The notes beneath the pieces are model-generated. The model was not told the DNA's origin. It saw nothing but the letters and a program-made list of their open reading frames with translations, and ran no database searches. Of a stretch of 64,000 bases of DNA, positions 1 to 10,237 are shown one piece after another; the first letter of the stretch is position 1, and the number at the start of each line of letters is the position of its first letter. Position numbers and translations under genes: made by a program. Origin of the DNA: Capnocytophaga sp. oral taxon 878 (GTDB lineage: Bacteria > Bacteroidota > Bacteroidia > Flavobacteriales > Flavobacteriaceae); contig NZ_CP027229.1 of assembly GCF_002999135.1 (NCBI RefSeq), positions 1,821,001 to 1,885,000 of the forward strand. Direction: 5' to 3'.

Positions 1-1613
1 AGAGCCCTGCTTTCATAGATTTCGCCTAAGGTAAATCTGTATTGTTTTGCCCAATGTTTTTCCCAGTCGGTTTTATCGGGTTTTAGTAGGAACTGCTCAA
101 TACGAATAGAGTTTTGGGCATTGGTTAAATAATGGCGCTGGGGTAAAATAATTTCGCTCATTAAATCGTTCCCTCTTTCTTTATACAAGCGAGATAGGTA
201 TGCTTTGGTAAAATCGGTTATAAAGACATCGCGCAATCGGTTTTCGGATTTTTTTAGGATGGGAGAGTTCTCGAACCATTGGAGGCGCTTTAGCAATCGT
301 GTTTCATCACCGGAATCGATAGCATTTAAGGCTGTTATTTCATTAAAAATATCGATGAGGCGTACTTGTACTTTTTGTAGGGGGTCTTTGGCTTGTGCTT
401 CGGCTTTTTGCAAGAAATCTTTAGCCTCGTAGTAGTTATTTTTAAAGACTTCGAGGTATCCGGCTGCTGCGTTCCAGATGTAGGGATTGGATACGTTGGC
501 TTTATTGGCTGTTTGGATAACCCAATCGGTATTGAAATTGGTAGTGATTATTTTTCGGCGTTGCTGGTGGTAACTTTCAAGGTCTTCTATCTCGATTTCA
601 TTAATTTTTGCTTCTATGATATTGACATATCGGCTTAGGAGGAAATCGATGTGAGGGGATTTGGGGTTAATGGTTAGTATTTTTTGCATAGCTGTTTCCT
701 CATTACCGTAATAGCCTTGCATAGCCCATAGGGCGCACTGCTCGTCGGCTGGTAGGGATGAGGCTATTTGGTTCACTTCGTAATCACGCAAGGGGTGATA
801 CTCAAAGGTGGCTGTTTGCTTATAATTATATTTGGTATTGAAGAGTGTAGCCAGAGCGGCATTGGCTTTGGCGTAGTTGCCTTGGGCTTTGTAGGCACCT
901 GCTAAGTAGTGCAGACCGCGATAGTAGATAGAGTTTTTGGGTTGGGAGTTATGGGTTTCGTTAAAAAAGCTAATTACGGAGCTGCGGTTATTGGAGTAGA
1001 ATTTGAGGCGTAGGACTTGTAGCCACATACGGTTGGCAAAGAAAGGATCGGTGGAGGCAGCGGCATTGCGGAATAGCTTTTCGGCTTTTTGTATTTCGGT
1101 ATTTTGGGTGCGCTCTCTGTTGATGCTTTGGTCATAATCCCAAGGGTCGTAGGTTACGTTGGTGATATGTTCGTTACCACGGGCGAAGCCTAATACGGTA
1201 AAGAAGTTGGTTACCACGCCGCTATTTTTTTGTGGTATGGGCTTGGTAAGGCTTACTTTTCCTTTATCGGGGGCGGAGTTATATTTTTCAATATCGGGCA
1301 AGGCGTTGGGGTCGTACATAAAGTAGGAGATTGCCTCGTCGGTAAGGTTTTGGGCGAGGTATTTTTTCCAGTCGGCAAGATCATCGTTACGGAAGCTGAG
1401 AGTACCGGCGGTGATATAATCGCCGTTATAGAATAGGTTATCGGGCTCCATATACAAGGGTTCGTACGGTTTTTTATTGACGGTTACCTCGGGAGCGAAG
1501 ATGGAGTTATAGTAATAGCCCCAGCCCCAATCGCCCCCACAGGCGTATAGGTAGGTACCGATGGCTGCTACTGCTAGAGAAGCTGCTATGATTAACTTTT
1601 TGATATTGGACAT
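1..1613 (-). CDS. Large exported or lipoprotein-like protein of unknown function (3' end outside window)
   Basis: The frame opens at an ATG at 1613 and stays open for 537 codons to the window edge, so the C-terminus is missing. The N-terminus has a short basic start (SNIKK), a hydrophobic stretch and a cysteine at residue 25 in the context LYAC-GGDWG. This resembles a lipoprotein signal, although the lipobox is not canonical. The rest is rich in Ala, Tyr, Asn and Leu, with helical stretches such as NYAKANAALATLF that suggest TPR-like or solenoid folding (inference). A canonical promoter lies at 1738-1767. Codon use is richer in C-ending codons than in the cas region. I do not recognise the family. 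An envelope or scaffold role is only a guess. Confidence 0.75.
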   Translation of the reverse strand, partial: MSNIKKLIIAASLAVAAIGTYLYACGGDWGWGYYYNSIFAPEVTVNKKPYEPLYMEPDNLFYNGDYITAGTLSFRNDDLADWKKYLAQNLTDEAISYFMYDPNALPDIEKYNSAPDKGKVSLTKPIPQKNSGVVTNFFTVLGFARGNEHITNVTYDPWDYDQSINRERTQNTEIQKAEKLFRNAAASTDPFFANRMWLQVLRLKFYSNNRSSVISFFNETHNSQPKNSIYYRGLHYLAGAYKAQGNYAKANAALATLFNTKYNYKQTATFEYHPLRDYEVNQIASSLPADEQCALWAMQGYYGNEETAMQKILTINPKSPHIDFLLSRYVNIIEAKINEIEIEDLESYHQQRRKIITTNFNTDWVIQTANKANVSNPYIWNAAAGYLEVFKNNYYEAKDFLQKAEAQAKDPLQKVQVRLIDIFNEITALNAIDSGDETRLLKRLQWFENSPILKKSENRLRDVFITDFTKAYLSRLYKERGNDLMSEIILPQRHYLTNAQNSIRIEQFLLKPDKTDWEKHWAKQYRFTLGEIYESRA

Positions 1614-1737
1614 ATTTTTTAAGTCTAACTTATTTGTTATTGTTGTTTATTAAAGTTTTACACGGGTTGTACGTTTTTTGTGTTGTGGTGTAGGTACTTG
1701 ATATATTACGCGGGAAAGGTGTAATGGCTTTGCCTTG

Positions 1738-1767
1738 CAAAGGTAGTAAATATTTTTTTATTAGCAA
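1738..1767 (-). promoter_or_regulatory. Bacteroidota-type promoter for the 1613 gene
   Basis: Read on the minus strand, the sequence shows TTG, a 19-base spacer and TACCTTTG, which matches TTG-N19-TAnnTTTG. It implies a leader of about 120 bases before the ATG at 1613. Confidence 0.6.
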
Positions 1768-1873
1768 GTTTTAGGGGGTGGGAATGCCCTCACCCCCATT
1801 AAATACTTACTAAGTTACTGCCGAGAACCTCTGGCTAAGGAGACTTATGAGAGGTTGTTATCGGGGTTATGTA

Positions 1874-2806
1874 TTAGCCTACGGAGACTAATTCGACATC
1901 GAAAATAAGGGTTGCGTTGGGAGGGATTACGCCTCCTGCACCGCGGGCGCCATAGGCTAAGTGAGCGGGGATTACCAAGCGTGCTTTATCGCCTTCGTGT
2001 AGGAGGAGGATTCCTTCGTCCCATCCTTCGATAACTTGCCCTACTCCTACGGTGAAGCGAAGCGGCTCGGCACGGCGGCGTGAGCTATCGAACACGGTTT
2101 TATCGAGCAACATACCGGTGTAATGTACTGATACGGGCTTACCTGCTACGGCTTGCTTACCGGTGCCGTGGTGGGTGATTTGGTAATATAGACCGCTTTC
2201 GGTTTTTTGGAATCCTACGACTTCTTGAGCGAGGGCTGCTTCGGCTTTTCGTTTTTCTTCGGCAAGGCGAGCGGCTTTGGTTTCTTGTTGTTGGTTAAAG
2301 GCTTGTAGGGCGTCCCAGTTTTGGGCTTCGGCACCTACCCTAATGATTTCGACAGTATCAATTTTATCACCTTGAGCGATGGCATCGACCACTTCTTGTC
2401 CTTCGACCACTTCGCCAAAAACGGTGTGCTTACCATCGAGCCAAGGGGTGGGCAGGTGGGTGATGAAGAACTGACTGCCATTGGTTCCTGGGCCGGCATT
2501 CGCCATAGAGAGGACGCCTGCCTTGTTGTGCTTTAATGAAGGGTGGAACTCATCATCGAAGCGATAGCCAGGATCACCGGTGCCGGTGCCGAGAGGGCAT
2601 CCGCCTTGTATCATAAAATTAGGGATGACACGGTGAAAGGTAAGTCCGTTGTAATAAGGGGTGCCTATTGGTTTTTGGGAGTTTTTCATTTTTCCTTCGG
2701 CAAGGGCGATGAAATTACCTACGGTAGCAGGGGTTTCGGCATAAGTGAGGCGTAGTAGTATAACGCCTTTGGTGGTAGTGATTTTGGCATAAATTCCGTT
2801 TTGCAT
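1874..2806 (-). CDS. Two-domain peptidyl-prolyl isomerase (cyclophilin + FKBP)
   Basis: The 310-residue protein (start MQNGIYAK) fuses two unrelated proline-isomerase folds. Residues about 3-175 form a cyclophilin, with [23 protein letters not shown] and [11 protein letters not shown] as the active-site strands. A charged helical linker of about 30 residues ([18 protein letters not shown]) follows. Residues about 205-310 form an FKBP domain, with [20 protein letters not shown] and [14 protein letters not shown]. Such fusions are known as dual-family immunophilins and have been described in Flavobacterium. There is no signal peptide, so a cytoplasmic folding role is likely. An upstream in-frame codon at 2851 would add 15 residues, but the promoter at 2829-2859 lies inside that extension, so 2806 is the start. 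Confidence 0.92.
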   Translation of the reverse strand: MQNGIYAKITTTKGVILLRLTYAETPATVGNFIALAEGKMKNSQKPIGTPYYNGLTFHRVIPNFMIQGGCPLGTGTGDPGYRFDDEFHPSLKHNKAGVLSMANAGPGTNGSQFFITHLPTPWLDGKHTVFGEVVEGQEVVDAIAQGDKIDTVEIIRVGAEAQNWDALQAFNQQQETKAARLAEEKRKAEAALAQEVVGFQKTESGLYYQITHHGTGKQAVAGKPVSVHYTGMLLDKTVFDSSRRRAEPLRFTVGVGQVIEGWDEGILLLHEGDKARLVIPAHLAYGARGAGGVIPPNATLIFDVELVSVG

Positions 2807-2828
2807 ATTCTTTATTAATTTTTGCGGG

Positions 2829-2859
2829 CAAAGATACGGAACAATTGACAATTAACAAA
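2829..2859 (-). promoter_or_regulatory. Promoter for the dual-domain isomerase
   Basis: The minus strand reads TTTG, 19 bases, TATCTTTG. It lies only about 22 bases upstream of the ATG at 2806, which gives a short leader and rules out the longer upstream start. Confidence 0.7.
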
Positions 2860-2879
2860 TAATTATTGATAAGATGTTT

Positions 2880-3225
2880 GATTGGGGGATTGAAGATAAT
2901 GTAATGTTTGGGGAGTTTTGTTGAGATTTTCGCAAAAAGAGGGGTGGGAAGCAAAATGGCTGATATACAGAGATGTAAGGTGTATCCTTCGTTTACAGTT
3001 CGTTTATAGTTCGTTTATCCTTCGCTTAAAGTAGGCAAAAGATAAGAGGTAAGAGGTAGGAGGGTGAGGCAGAAAGAGGTGATTATCAGGTGGGAGATAA
3101 GTGGTAGGGGGGAAGAAAATGAGTATGGATGTTTTTGAGATATTGGCAAAGAAAATGAGAAATAGATGAGAATTTTTTATTTTAAAGGGAAAAGGTGTAG
3201 GAGGTATGGAGGTTTTGGTTATTTG
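2880..3225 (-). repeat. Long intergenic element, copy D (contains four 11-bp units at 2983-3026)
   Basis: The minus strand of this gene-free stretch matches the elements at 17890-18275, 23200-23560 and 34600-34945 over most of its length. The shared blocks, in order, are AAAAAATTCTCA, GCCAATATCTCAAAAA, CCTACCACTTATCTCCCACC, TGATAATCA, a pyrimidine-rich TTACCTCTTATCTTTT run, TACTTTAA, four 11-bp units, and AACAAAACTCCCCAAACATT. The four units lie at 2983, 2994, 3005 and 3016. The first (3016-3026, minus) is AGCGAAGGATA, a variant. The element sits between two divergent genes. Confidence 0.8.
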
Positions 3226-3245
3226 AATTAATTTTTGTAGTTTTG
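3214..3245 (+). promoter_or_regulatory. Probable promoter for the lipoprotein at 3394
   Basis: TTTG at 3214-3217, a 20-base spacer and TAGTTTTG at 3238-3245 match the group consensus. The leader would be about 140 bases. The box abuts the end of repeat copy D. Confidence 0.45.
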
Positions 3246-3393
3246 CAGGGTGGTATTAACAGATAAGGGCTGAGGTTACAAAGTAGTATTGAGTACATTA
3301 CCAAGGGAGGGTAGAAAGAGTGCGGGACGGCTATTTCGCAAATGAAGACCTTAATACATCATCAAAGTGCTAAACAATTAAAAAGTGAATGAA

Positions 3394-4197
3394 ATGAGAT
3401 TTAACATATTCTTTTTGTTATTATGTGCCTTATGGGGGGCTGTGAGCTGCTCTAAATATCCGCCTTTTGAGAAAAATAAATGCGGGGATAATGAACTGCA
3501 CGGAAGAGTGAAAACCTTAAAAGAAATAGTATATGAATACTACTACAATGAAGATGGGGAGGTAAGAAAGATTGATACATTGATTACTACTTCGCACTTT
3601 AACAAACAGGGGTTCTATACTGAAATAATTACGCCAGAAGGTAAGAAGGTGTTCACTTATCCTGAAAAAGGGGTTATACACGCATTTTACACTCCTAATG
3701 ACACTACAGAAGAGAAGGCAACACATTACATACGCTTTTACAACGAAAAGGGAGATTTGGAAAGGGTTAAAAATGGGAATACTGGTAAAGTACTAAATAC
3801 TTATGAATATAGCTACGACAGTAATGATAGAGCTACGGAAAGGGTGCGCTATGGGATTGTTGGGGCAGTGGAAAAAACTGTTTACCAATATGATCATATA
3901 GGAAATATGAAGAGTAAGAAAAATTATGAATCAAGACTTTTTAGCAGTGAAGAATGGGATTTTGATAGTGAATGGGAATATTCGTACAACGAAAACCGAC
4001 ATCCTGCTACTGAAAAACTGTATGAGGGCAAAGATACGCTTAGACATATTCTCACCCTTAGATATGAGTATACTTATGACACCCAAGACAACTACACCCA
4101 AAGAACTATTTATGCTTACTATACAAAGACAAATAAGGAACTTATCTATTCGGTAGAAAAGAGAGAAATAGAATATTATAAGGATAGTGATAAATAA
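3394..4197 (+). CDS. Putative lipoprotein with YD/RHS-like repeats
   Basis: The 267-residue protein begins MRFNIFFLLLC and has a lipobox ending AVSC at about residue 19, so it should be a lipid-anchored envelope protein. The mature part is rich in Tyr and Asp and contains degenerate YD-type repeats such as YEYSYDSNDRATE, YQYDHIGNMKS, WEYSYNENRHPATE and YEYTYDTQDNYTQR. These resemble the beta-hairpin units of RHS/YD proteins but are far too few for a toxin shell. A GTG nine bases upstream is possible, but the ATG is preferred. It is a single-gene unit between repeat element D and the next promoter. Function is unknown. Confidence 0.8.
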   Translation: MRFNIFFLLLCALWGAVSCSKYPPFEKNKCGDNELHGRVKTLKEIVYEYYYNEDGEVRKIDTLITTSHFNKQGFYTEIITPEGKKVFTYPEKGVIHAFYTPNDTTEEKATHYIRFYNEKGDLERVKNGNTGKVLNTYEYSYDSNDRATERVRYGIVGAVEKTVYQYDHIGNMKSKKNYESRLFSSEEWDFDSEWEYSYNENRHPATEKLYEGKDTLRHILTLRYEYTYDTQDNYTQRTIYAYYTKTNKELIYSVEKREIEYYKDSDK

Positions 4198-4414
4198 TTG
4201 TGGGATTATGATTACTGCTTTTTACTACTTAGATATCTGTGAGCTGACAACAAGAGTTGGGCTGGGTAGTTGGGGCATAATGAATAGCAGGAGATAACGA
4301 TATGTAGTGAATACTTATTCTGCCTGCAAAAAGAAGTTTATTTAGGCAAAAAGAAATGCAAATTATAGGAATGTGCGTGCTTTTGCATTGAAATATGATA
4401 AAAAATAGAAAATA

Positions 4415-4448
4415 TTTTTGGTACTTTCAGTTTTAAATAGTATCTTTG
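4415..4448 (+). promoter_or_regulatory. Promoter for the DUF2795-like gene
   Basis: TTTTTG ending at 4420, a 20-base spacer and TATCTTTG at 4441-4448 match the Bacteroidota consensus, 30 bases before the ATG at 4478. Confidence 0.7.
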
Positions 4449-4477
4449 CGCCCAAAATTTTAAAATTCTATTAGTTT

Positions 4478-4699
4478 ATGTATTGGACGTTAGAACTTGC
4501 CTCTTATTTGAGTGATGCTCCTTGGCCTGCTACTAAGGACGAGCTTATTGACTATGCTATCCGTACCGGTGCGCCTATGGAAGTTGTTGAGAACCTTCAA
4601 GAAATAGAGGACGAAGGTGATATGTATGAATCTATTGACGAAATCTGGCCTGATTACCCGTCGGAAGAGGATTACTTATGGAATGAAGATGAATATTAG
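4478..4699 (+). CDS. Small acidic protein, DUF2795-like
   Basis: The 73-residue protein begins MYWTLELASYL and ends in a run of Glu, Asp and Tyr (SEEDYLWNEDEY). The pattern WTLELASYLSDAPWPATKDELIDYAIRTG resembles the DUF2795 family of small soluble proteins. It has no membrane segment. It has its own promoter 30 bases upstream and a strong terminator 7 bases downstream, so it is probably expressed alone at a high level, although it sits just before secA. Its role is not known to me. Confidence 0.8.
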   Translation: MYWTLELASYLSDAPWPATKDELIDYAIRTGAPMEVVENLQEIEDEGDMYESIDEIWPDYPSEEDYLWNEDEY

Positions 4700-4705
4700 A
4701 AAATA

Positions 4706-4730
4706 AAAGTCTCTGCAATGAGACTTTTTT
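4706..4730 (+). terminator. Intrinsic terminator after the DUF2795-like gene
   Basis: An 8-base perfect stem (AAAGTCTC / GAGACTTT) with a 6-base loop runs straight into a T tract, immediately after the stop codon at 4699. It separates this gene from secA. Confidence 0.8.
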
Positions 4731-4896
4731 TAATTAGCAAAATATATCAATAGCCAAATGGATAAGAGTGACAATTTGTCAGTTATTAATAGTTTGGTAT
4801 ATTTATTGACCAAAAAGAAAAAGTAAAGATTTTTAAAAGGCTTTGCAGGAGGCTATAAAGACTTTAGCAAAGTATCATAAAATATTAAGTATTATA

Positions 4897-7800
4897 ATGA
4901 GTATTATAAATTCCCTTATTAAAATTTTTGTTGGTGATAAAGCCAAAAATGATTTAAAAGCCATTCAACCCATTGTTGAGAAAATAAAAACCCACGCAGC
5001 CCGTTTAGAAGCTATAAGCAATGATGAGCTACGAGCTAAAACTATTGAATTTAAAGAGCGTATAAAAGAAGCTCGTGCTACCTATGATGCACAAATTGCA
5101 GACCTACAAGCACAAGCTAACGCTACAGAAGATATTGATAAAAAAGAAGACCTTTATACTGAAATAGACAAACTAAGTGGTGAGGCGTATCAGGCTTCGG
5201 AAAAGATGCTGAATGAAATATTGCCTGAAGCCTTTGCTACAATGAAGGAAACAGCACGCCGCTTTGCGAACAATGCTACTATTGTAGTTACTGCTAATGA
5301 GCATGACCGTGAACTATCGGCTTTACATGATTATGTAAGCATTGAGGGAGATAATGCGATTTGGAAAAACCATTGGGATGCTGCAGGTAAAGATGTTACT
5401 TGGGATATGGTGCACTATGATGTGCAGCTAATAGGAGGTATTGCGCTACACCAAGGGAAAATTGCTGAGATGCAGACAGGGGAAGGTAAAACCCTTGTGG
5501 CTACCTTGCCTGTATACCTTAACGCCTTAACAGGAAATGGGGTGCATCTTGTAACTGTGAATGACTACTTGGCTAGACGAGATAGCGCTTGGATGGGGCC
5601 TTTATTTGAGTTTCACGGATTACGTGTGGATTGTATAGATAACCACCAACCTAACTCGGAAGCACGCCGCCGTGCTTATAATGCTGATATTACTTACGGA
5701 ACAAATAACGAATTTGGTTTTGATTACTTGCGTGATAATATGGCACATACCCCTGAAGACTTGGTACAACGTGCTCATAACTACGCTATAGTGGATGAGG
5801 TGGACTCGGTATTGATAGACGATGCTCGTACCCCTCTTATTATATCTGGTCCTACTCCTAAAGGAGAACTACACGAATTCAATGAACTAAAACCAATAGT
5901 AGACGACTTAGTAAACAAACAACGCGCTTACCTTACCAAAGTATTGGCTGATGCACGTAAACTTATAGCTGAAGGCGATACTAAAGAAGGTGGATTCCAG
6001 CTATTACGTGTGTACCGTGGTTTACCTAAAAATAAAGCACTTATTAAGTTCTTAAGTGAAGAAGGAGTTAAACAGCTTCTGCAGAAGACAGAGAACTACT
6101 ATATGCAGGATAACAATCGTGAAATGCCAAAGGTAGATGCTGAACTATACTTCGTGATTGATGAGAAGAATAACCAAATAGAACTTACTGATAAGGGGTT
6201 TGCTGATATTGCTTATGGTGGAGATAAAGATTTCTTTGTATTGCCTGATATTGGAATAGAAATCGCTAATATTGAGAACCAACATTTGCCTATAGAAGAA
6301 GAAGCTGCTCTTAAAGATAAACTATTTCAAGATTTTAGTGTGAAAAGTGAGCGCATTCACACCCTCAATCAATTGCTAAAAGCCTATACCTTATTTGAAA
6401 AAGATGTAGAGTATGTGGTGATTGATAATAAGGTGCTCATTGTTGATGAGCAAACAGGTCGTATTATGGACGGTCGACGTTATTCTGATGGTTTGCACCA
6501 AGCGATTGAAGCCAAAGAGAATGTAAAGATTGAAGCTGCTACCCAAACCTATGCGACTATTACTTTGCAAAACTACTTCCGTATGTACAGTAAACTATCG
6601 GGTATGACAGGTACTGCTATTACTGAAGCGGGTGAGTTCTGGGAAATATACAAACTAGATGTGATGGAAATTCCTACTAATCGCCCTATAGCTCGTAAAG
6701 ATCATAATGACCTTATTTATAAGACTAAACGTGAGAAATACAATGCTGTAATTGATAAGGTAGTTGAACTATCGGAAGCTGGTAGACCTGTGTTAATAGG
6801 TACGACCTCGGTAGAAGTATCGGAATTACTAAGCCGTATGCTTACAATGCGTAAAATAAAGCATAATGTACTGAATGCAAAACTACATAAAAAAGAGGCT
6901 GAAATAGTAGCTGAAGCAGGACAAGCTGGGGTAGTAACTATTGCTACTAATATGGCTGGACGTGGTACGGATATTAAACTAAGCCCTGAAGTAAAAGCAG
7001 CAGGAGGTTTGGCTATTATAGGAACTGAACGCCATGATTCACGAAGAGTAGACCGCCAGTTAAGAGGACGTTCAGGACGACAAGGAGACCCAGGAAGTTC
7101 ATTATTCTACGTATCATTGGAAGATAACCTTATGCGATTATTTGGTTCGGAACGTATAGCCCGCCTTATGGATAGCTTAGGTCATAAAGAAGGAGATGTG
7201 ATACAACACTCTATAATGACTAAACGTATTGAAACAGCTCAGAAGAAAGTTGAGGAGAATAACTTTGGTATTCGCAAACGTCTGTTGGAGTATGATGATG
7301 TAATGAATGCTCAGCGTGAAGTAATATACAAACGTAGACGTCACGCTTTGGAAGGAGAACGCCTAAAAGTAGACTTGGCAAATATGATATTTGACACTTG
7401 CGAAGTGATAGTGGAAAGCAATAAAGGTGCAAATAATTACAGAAATTTTGAATTTGAACTTATTAAATACTTTTCACTAAAAACAAATATCACAGAAACT
7501 GACTTTGGTAAATTATCGGCTAATGAGCTTACTTTTACTTTATATCGTGAAGTATTGAACCATTATCAAGCTAAAACTGAACGAAGTGCCTTATTGGCTT
7601 TCCCTGTGATTAAAGATGTATACGAAAACCCACAAAACACTTATGAGCGTATTGTAGTTCCTTTTACAGATGGTCAGAAAATGTTAAACATTGTAACAGA
7701 CCTAAAAGAAGCTTATGAAACACAAGGTAAAAAACTGATAAGTGATTTTGAGAAGAACATTACATTAGCAATTATTGACGAGGAATGGAAAACCCACCTA

Positions 7801-8259
7801 CGACAAATGGATGAGCTAAAACAATCGGTACAATTAGCGGTTCATGAACAAAAAGATCCTCTGTTAATCTATAAGTTTGAAGCTTTCCAACTTTTCAAAA
7901 CAATGATTGACAAGGTGAATAAAGATATTGTTTCATTCTTATTCAAAGCTGAATTACCTAATCAAAATGCTTCTGTCCAAGAAGCGCAAGCTCCGCAACG
8001 CACTCGTGAGCAATATCAAACTAACAAGGAAGAAACCTTGAATAGTGATGAAATGGCACAGCGCGCCCGTGAAGTAGGACAACAAGCTTCACAACGCCGT
8101 TCAGTAGTAGAGACCATAGTGCGTGAACAACCTAAAATAGGTCGTAATGATAAAGTAACTATACAAAATATTCGTACTGGTGAGCGTAAGGATATGAAAT
8201 TCAAACAAGCGCAACCCCTCCTAAGCAATGGAGAGTGGATTGTAGTACCAAATAATTAG
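4897..8259 (+). CDS. secA: Preprotein translocase ATPase SecA
   Basis: SecA drives Sec-dependent export across the inner membrane. The 1120-residue protein has the first nucleotide-binding domain with Walker [10 protein letters not shown] near residue 195 and Walker B-type [14 protein letters not shown] near residue 300. The preprotein cross-linking domain follows, then the second nucleotide domain ([26 protein letters not shown]) and the helical scaffold. The zinc-binding CxC tail of proteobacterial SecA is absent and the end is [18 protein letters not shown]. The length, including large internal insertions, fits Bacteroidota SecA. A TTG in the same frame at 4843 would add 18 residues, but the ATG giving MSIINSLIK is the better start. 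Its partner SecE is encoded at 32750. Confidence 0.97.
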   Translation: MSIINSLIKIFVGDKAKNDLKAIQPIVEKIKTHAARLEAISNDELRAKTIEFKERIKEARATYDAQIADLQAQANATEDIDKKEDLYTEIDKLSGEAYQASEKMLNEILPEAFATMKETARRFANNATIVVTANEHDRELSALHDYVSIEGDNAIWKNHWDAAGKDVTWDMVHYDVQLIGGIALHQGKIAEMQTGEGKTLVATLPVYLNALTGNGVHLVTVNDYLARRDSAWMGPLFEFHGLRVDCIDNHQPNSEARRRAYNADITYGTNNEFGFDYLRDNMAHTPEDLVQRAHNYAIVDEVDSVLIDDARTPLIISGPTPKGELHEFNELKPIVDDLVNKQRAYLTKVLADARKLIAEGDTKEGGFQLLRVYRGLPKNKALIKFLSEEGVKQLLQKTENYYMQDNNREMPKVDAELYFVIDEKNNQIELTDKGFADIAYGGDKDFFVLPDIGIEIANIENQHLPIEEEAALKDKLFQDFSVKSERIHTLNQLLKAYTLFEKDVEYVVIDNKVLIVDEQTGRIMDGRRYSDGLHQAIEAKENVKIEAATQTYATITLQNYFRMYSKLSGMTGTAITEAGEFWEIYKLDVMEIPTNRPIARKDHNDLIYKTKREKYNAVIDKVVELSEAGRPVLIGTTSVEVSELLSRMLTMRKIKHNVLNAKLHKKEAEIVAEAGQAGVVTIATNMAGRGTDIKLSPEVKAAGGLAIIGTERHDSRRVDRQLRGRSGRQGDPGSSLFYVSLEDNLMRLFGSERIARLMDSLGHKEGDVIQHSIMTKRIETAQKKVEENNFGIRKRLLEYDDVMNAQREVIYKRRRHALEGERLKVDLANMIFDTCEVIVESNKGANNYRNFEFELIKYFSLKTNITETDFGKLSANELTFTLYREVLNHYQAKTERSALLAFPVIKDVYENPQNTYERIVVPFTDGQKMLNIVTDLKEAYETQGKKLISDFEKNITLAIIDEEWKTHLRQMDELKQSVQLAVHEQKDPLLIYKFEAFQLFKTMIDKVNKDIVSFLFKAELPNQNASVQEAQAPQRTREQYQTNKEETLNSDEMAQRAREVGQQASQRRSVVETIVREQPKIGRNDKVTIQNIRTGERKDMKFKQAQPLLSNGEWIVVPNN

Positions 8260-8282
8260 CAAATATAGTTTATAATTATAAG

Positions 8283-8318
8283 ACTTTGCCAAAGTTTCAG
8301 GACTTTGGCAAAGTTTTT
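8283..8318 (+). terminator. Intrinsic terminator of secA
   Basis: A perfect 13-base inverted repeat (ACTTTGCCAAAGT / ACTTTGGCAAAGT) with a 6-base loop is followed by five T residues, 24 bases after the secA stop codon. Confidence 0.9.
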
Positions 8319-8406
8319 ATTTTTTATAACTTACTGATAATCAATAAACATTAAAACTTATGAAAATATTTTCTTCCTCAATAACAGGTATTTACAAATA
8401 ATGTTG

Positions 8407-8414
8407 TACCTTTG
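8407..8414 (+). promoter_or_regulatory. -7 box upstream of the DEAD-box helicase
   Basis: TACCTTTG matches TAnnTTTG and lies about 70 bases before the ATG at 8483. The -33 TTG is not obvious, so the call rests on the -7 element and its position after a terminator. Confidence 0.45.
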
Positions 8415-8482
8415 CGCCTTAATTTATTAGGTACATCACTAATTGGCAGATTAGCAAGTTACCTAATTGACACATTACATTA

Positions 8483-10234
8483 ATGAATTTATTTGAACAA
8501 TTAGGTCTTGATGAACCTATCCTCAAAGCCATCAATGATATGGGCTTTGAAACTCCTTCTGAAATCCAGCAAAAAGCCATTCCTACTCTTTTAGAAGATG
8601 GATCTGATATGGTAGCTTTAGCCCAAACGGGCACTGGAAAAACAGCCGCTTTTGGCTTCCCCCTTTTACAACTTATTGATACTGATAGCCGAGTAACACA
8701 AGGTCTTATCCTTTCGCCTACACGTGAACTATGCTTGCAAATAGCCTCTGAGTTACGCAACTATGCAAAGTACCTTCCTAAAGTGAATGTAGTTGCTGTA
8801 TATGGTGGTGCAAGTATTGAAGAACAAGCACGTAGCCTAAAAAAAGGAGCTCAAATTATTGTAGCTACACCAGGGCGTATGCAAGATATGATACGTAGAG
8901 AGTTTGTAGATATTACAAACATTAACTATTGTGTGCTTGATGAAGCTGACGAAATGCTGAATATGGGTTTCTATGAAGATATTACAGCTATCCTATCACA
9001 TACCCCTCAAGAAAAAAGTACTTGGCTCTTCTCGGCTACTATGCCTAATGAAGTAGCTAAAATTGCTCGTAGGTTTATGCGTAAACCTATTGAAATTACA
9101 GTAGGTACACGCAACCAAGCTACAAGCACTGTACAACACGAGTACTATGTGGTAAGCGGTCGTCATAGATATCAAGCATTAAAACGACTTGCAGATGCTA
9201 ACCCAGACATCTTCTCTGTAGTATTTTGCCGCACTAAACGTGATACACAGGCTGTAGCTGAAAAACTGATTGAAGATGGCTATAATGCTGCTGCCCTTCA
9301 CGGTGACCTTAGTCAGAACCAACGTGACTTAGTGATGAAATCATTCCGTGCACGCCAAATACAAATGCTAATTGCTACTGATGTAGCTGCACGTGGTATA
9401 GATGTAGATGATATCACTCACGTAATTCATTACCAACTTCCTGATGAGATAGAAACCTATAACCACCGTAGTGGACGTACAGGACGTGCAGGTAAATCGG
9501 GGATTTCGATGGTTATTTTACCTAAAAGTGAGGTAAAGAAAATTAAAACTATCGAGAAAATGATTGGGCAACCTTTTGAACAGAAACAATTGCCTTCGGG
9601 TATGGAAATCTGTGAGATACAGCTTTATCATTTGGCTAACAACCTTAAAAATGTAGAAGTAAACCCTGCTATAGATGATTATCTGCCTGCTATCTACAAA
9701 GAACTAAAAGACTTAGATAGAGAAGAACTCATCAAAAAAATATTCTCGGTAGAATTTACTCGTTTCTTCAATTATTACAAAAATGCTGAAAACTTATCGG
9801 TAGAAGAGGAAAAAAGTTCTCACAGCGGTAGTAGCGCTGATGAGGTGCGCTATTTTATAAATATAGGAGAACGTGACGGATATGACTGGAAAACCCTTAA
9901 AGACTTCCTAAAAGCGACTCTTAATTTAGGACGTGATGATGTTTTCAAAGTAGATGTTAAAAACAGTTTTTCTTTCTTCAATACTGATGCTGAACTTACT
10001 GACTTAGTAATGGAGACCTTCAACGACTTCAAACTAGATGGACGCTTCATTAATGTAGAACTTTCTAGCAAAGGAGCTGGAAGAGAGCGTAGCGGACGCA
10101 AACAAAACAGCGATAGCAGAAAACGCAATGGTGATGAAAGTAGAAATAGGAAGAAAGGCCAGCGTGAAAGTCGTAAACAAAAAACTGCTGATGCCCTACA
10201 ACAAGCCTTTAAGAAAAAGAAAAAACGCAAATAA
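8483..10234 (+). CDS. deaD: DEAD-box ATP-dependent RNA helicase (DeaD/CsdA type)
   Basis: The 583-residue protein is a full DEAD-box helicase that unwinds RNA duplexes in ribosome assembly and cold adaptation (family knowledge). The Q motif is near residues 20-30 (GFETPSEIQ). Motif I is AQTGTGKT at 47-54. Other visible motifs are PTRELCLQ, LDEADEML near 152, FSATMP near 184, AARGIDV and HRSGRTGRAG. A DbpA-type RNA-binding domain (VRYFINIGERDGYDWK through FINVELSSKG) occupies about residues 455-535. The tail is a very basic low-complexity extension of Lys, Arg, Ser and Asn. The next gene starts 3 bases after the stop codon, so it probably leads a three-gene operon with the PAP2 phosphatase and the DUF2851 protein. 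Confidence 0.95.
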   Translation: MNLFEQLGLDEPILKAINDMGFETPSEIQQKAIPTLLEDGSDMVALAQTGTGKTAAFGFPLLQLIDTDSRVTQGLILSPTRELCLQIASELRNYAKYLPKVNVVAVYGGASIEEQARSLKKGAQIIVATPGRMQDMIRREFVDITNINYCVLDEADEMLNMGFYEDITAILSHTPQEKSTWLFSATMPNEVAKIARRFMRKPIEITVGTRNQATSTVQHEYYVVSGRHRYQALKRLADANPDIFSVVFCRTKRDTQAVAEKLIEDGYNAAALHGDLSQNQRDLVMKSFRARQIQMLIATDVAARGIDVDDITHVIHYQLPDEIETYNHRSGRTGRAGKSGISMVILPKSEVKKIKTIEKMIGQPFEQKQLPSGMEICEIQLYHLANNLKNVEVNPAIDDYLPAIYKELKDLDREELIKKIFSVEFTRFFNYYKNAENLSVEEEKSSHSGSSADEVRYFINIGERDGYDWKTLKDFLKATLNLGRDDVFKVDVKNSFSFFNTDAELTDLVMETFNDFKLDGRFINVELSSKGAGRERSGRKQNSDSRKRNGDESRNRKKGQRESRKQKTADALQQAFKKKKKRK

Positions 10235-10237
10235 AGA

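Noticed and set aside
4843..4896. Upstream TTG start for secA
   Set aside because: It would add 18 residues not typical of SecA. The ATG at 4897 gives the usual MSIINSLIK start.
9850..10230. 126-codon minus-strand frame inside the helicase gene
   Set aside because: It is a shadow of the Lys/Arg-rich tail of the helicase, with arginine- and leucine-rich text and no start context.
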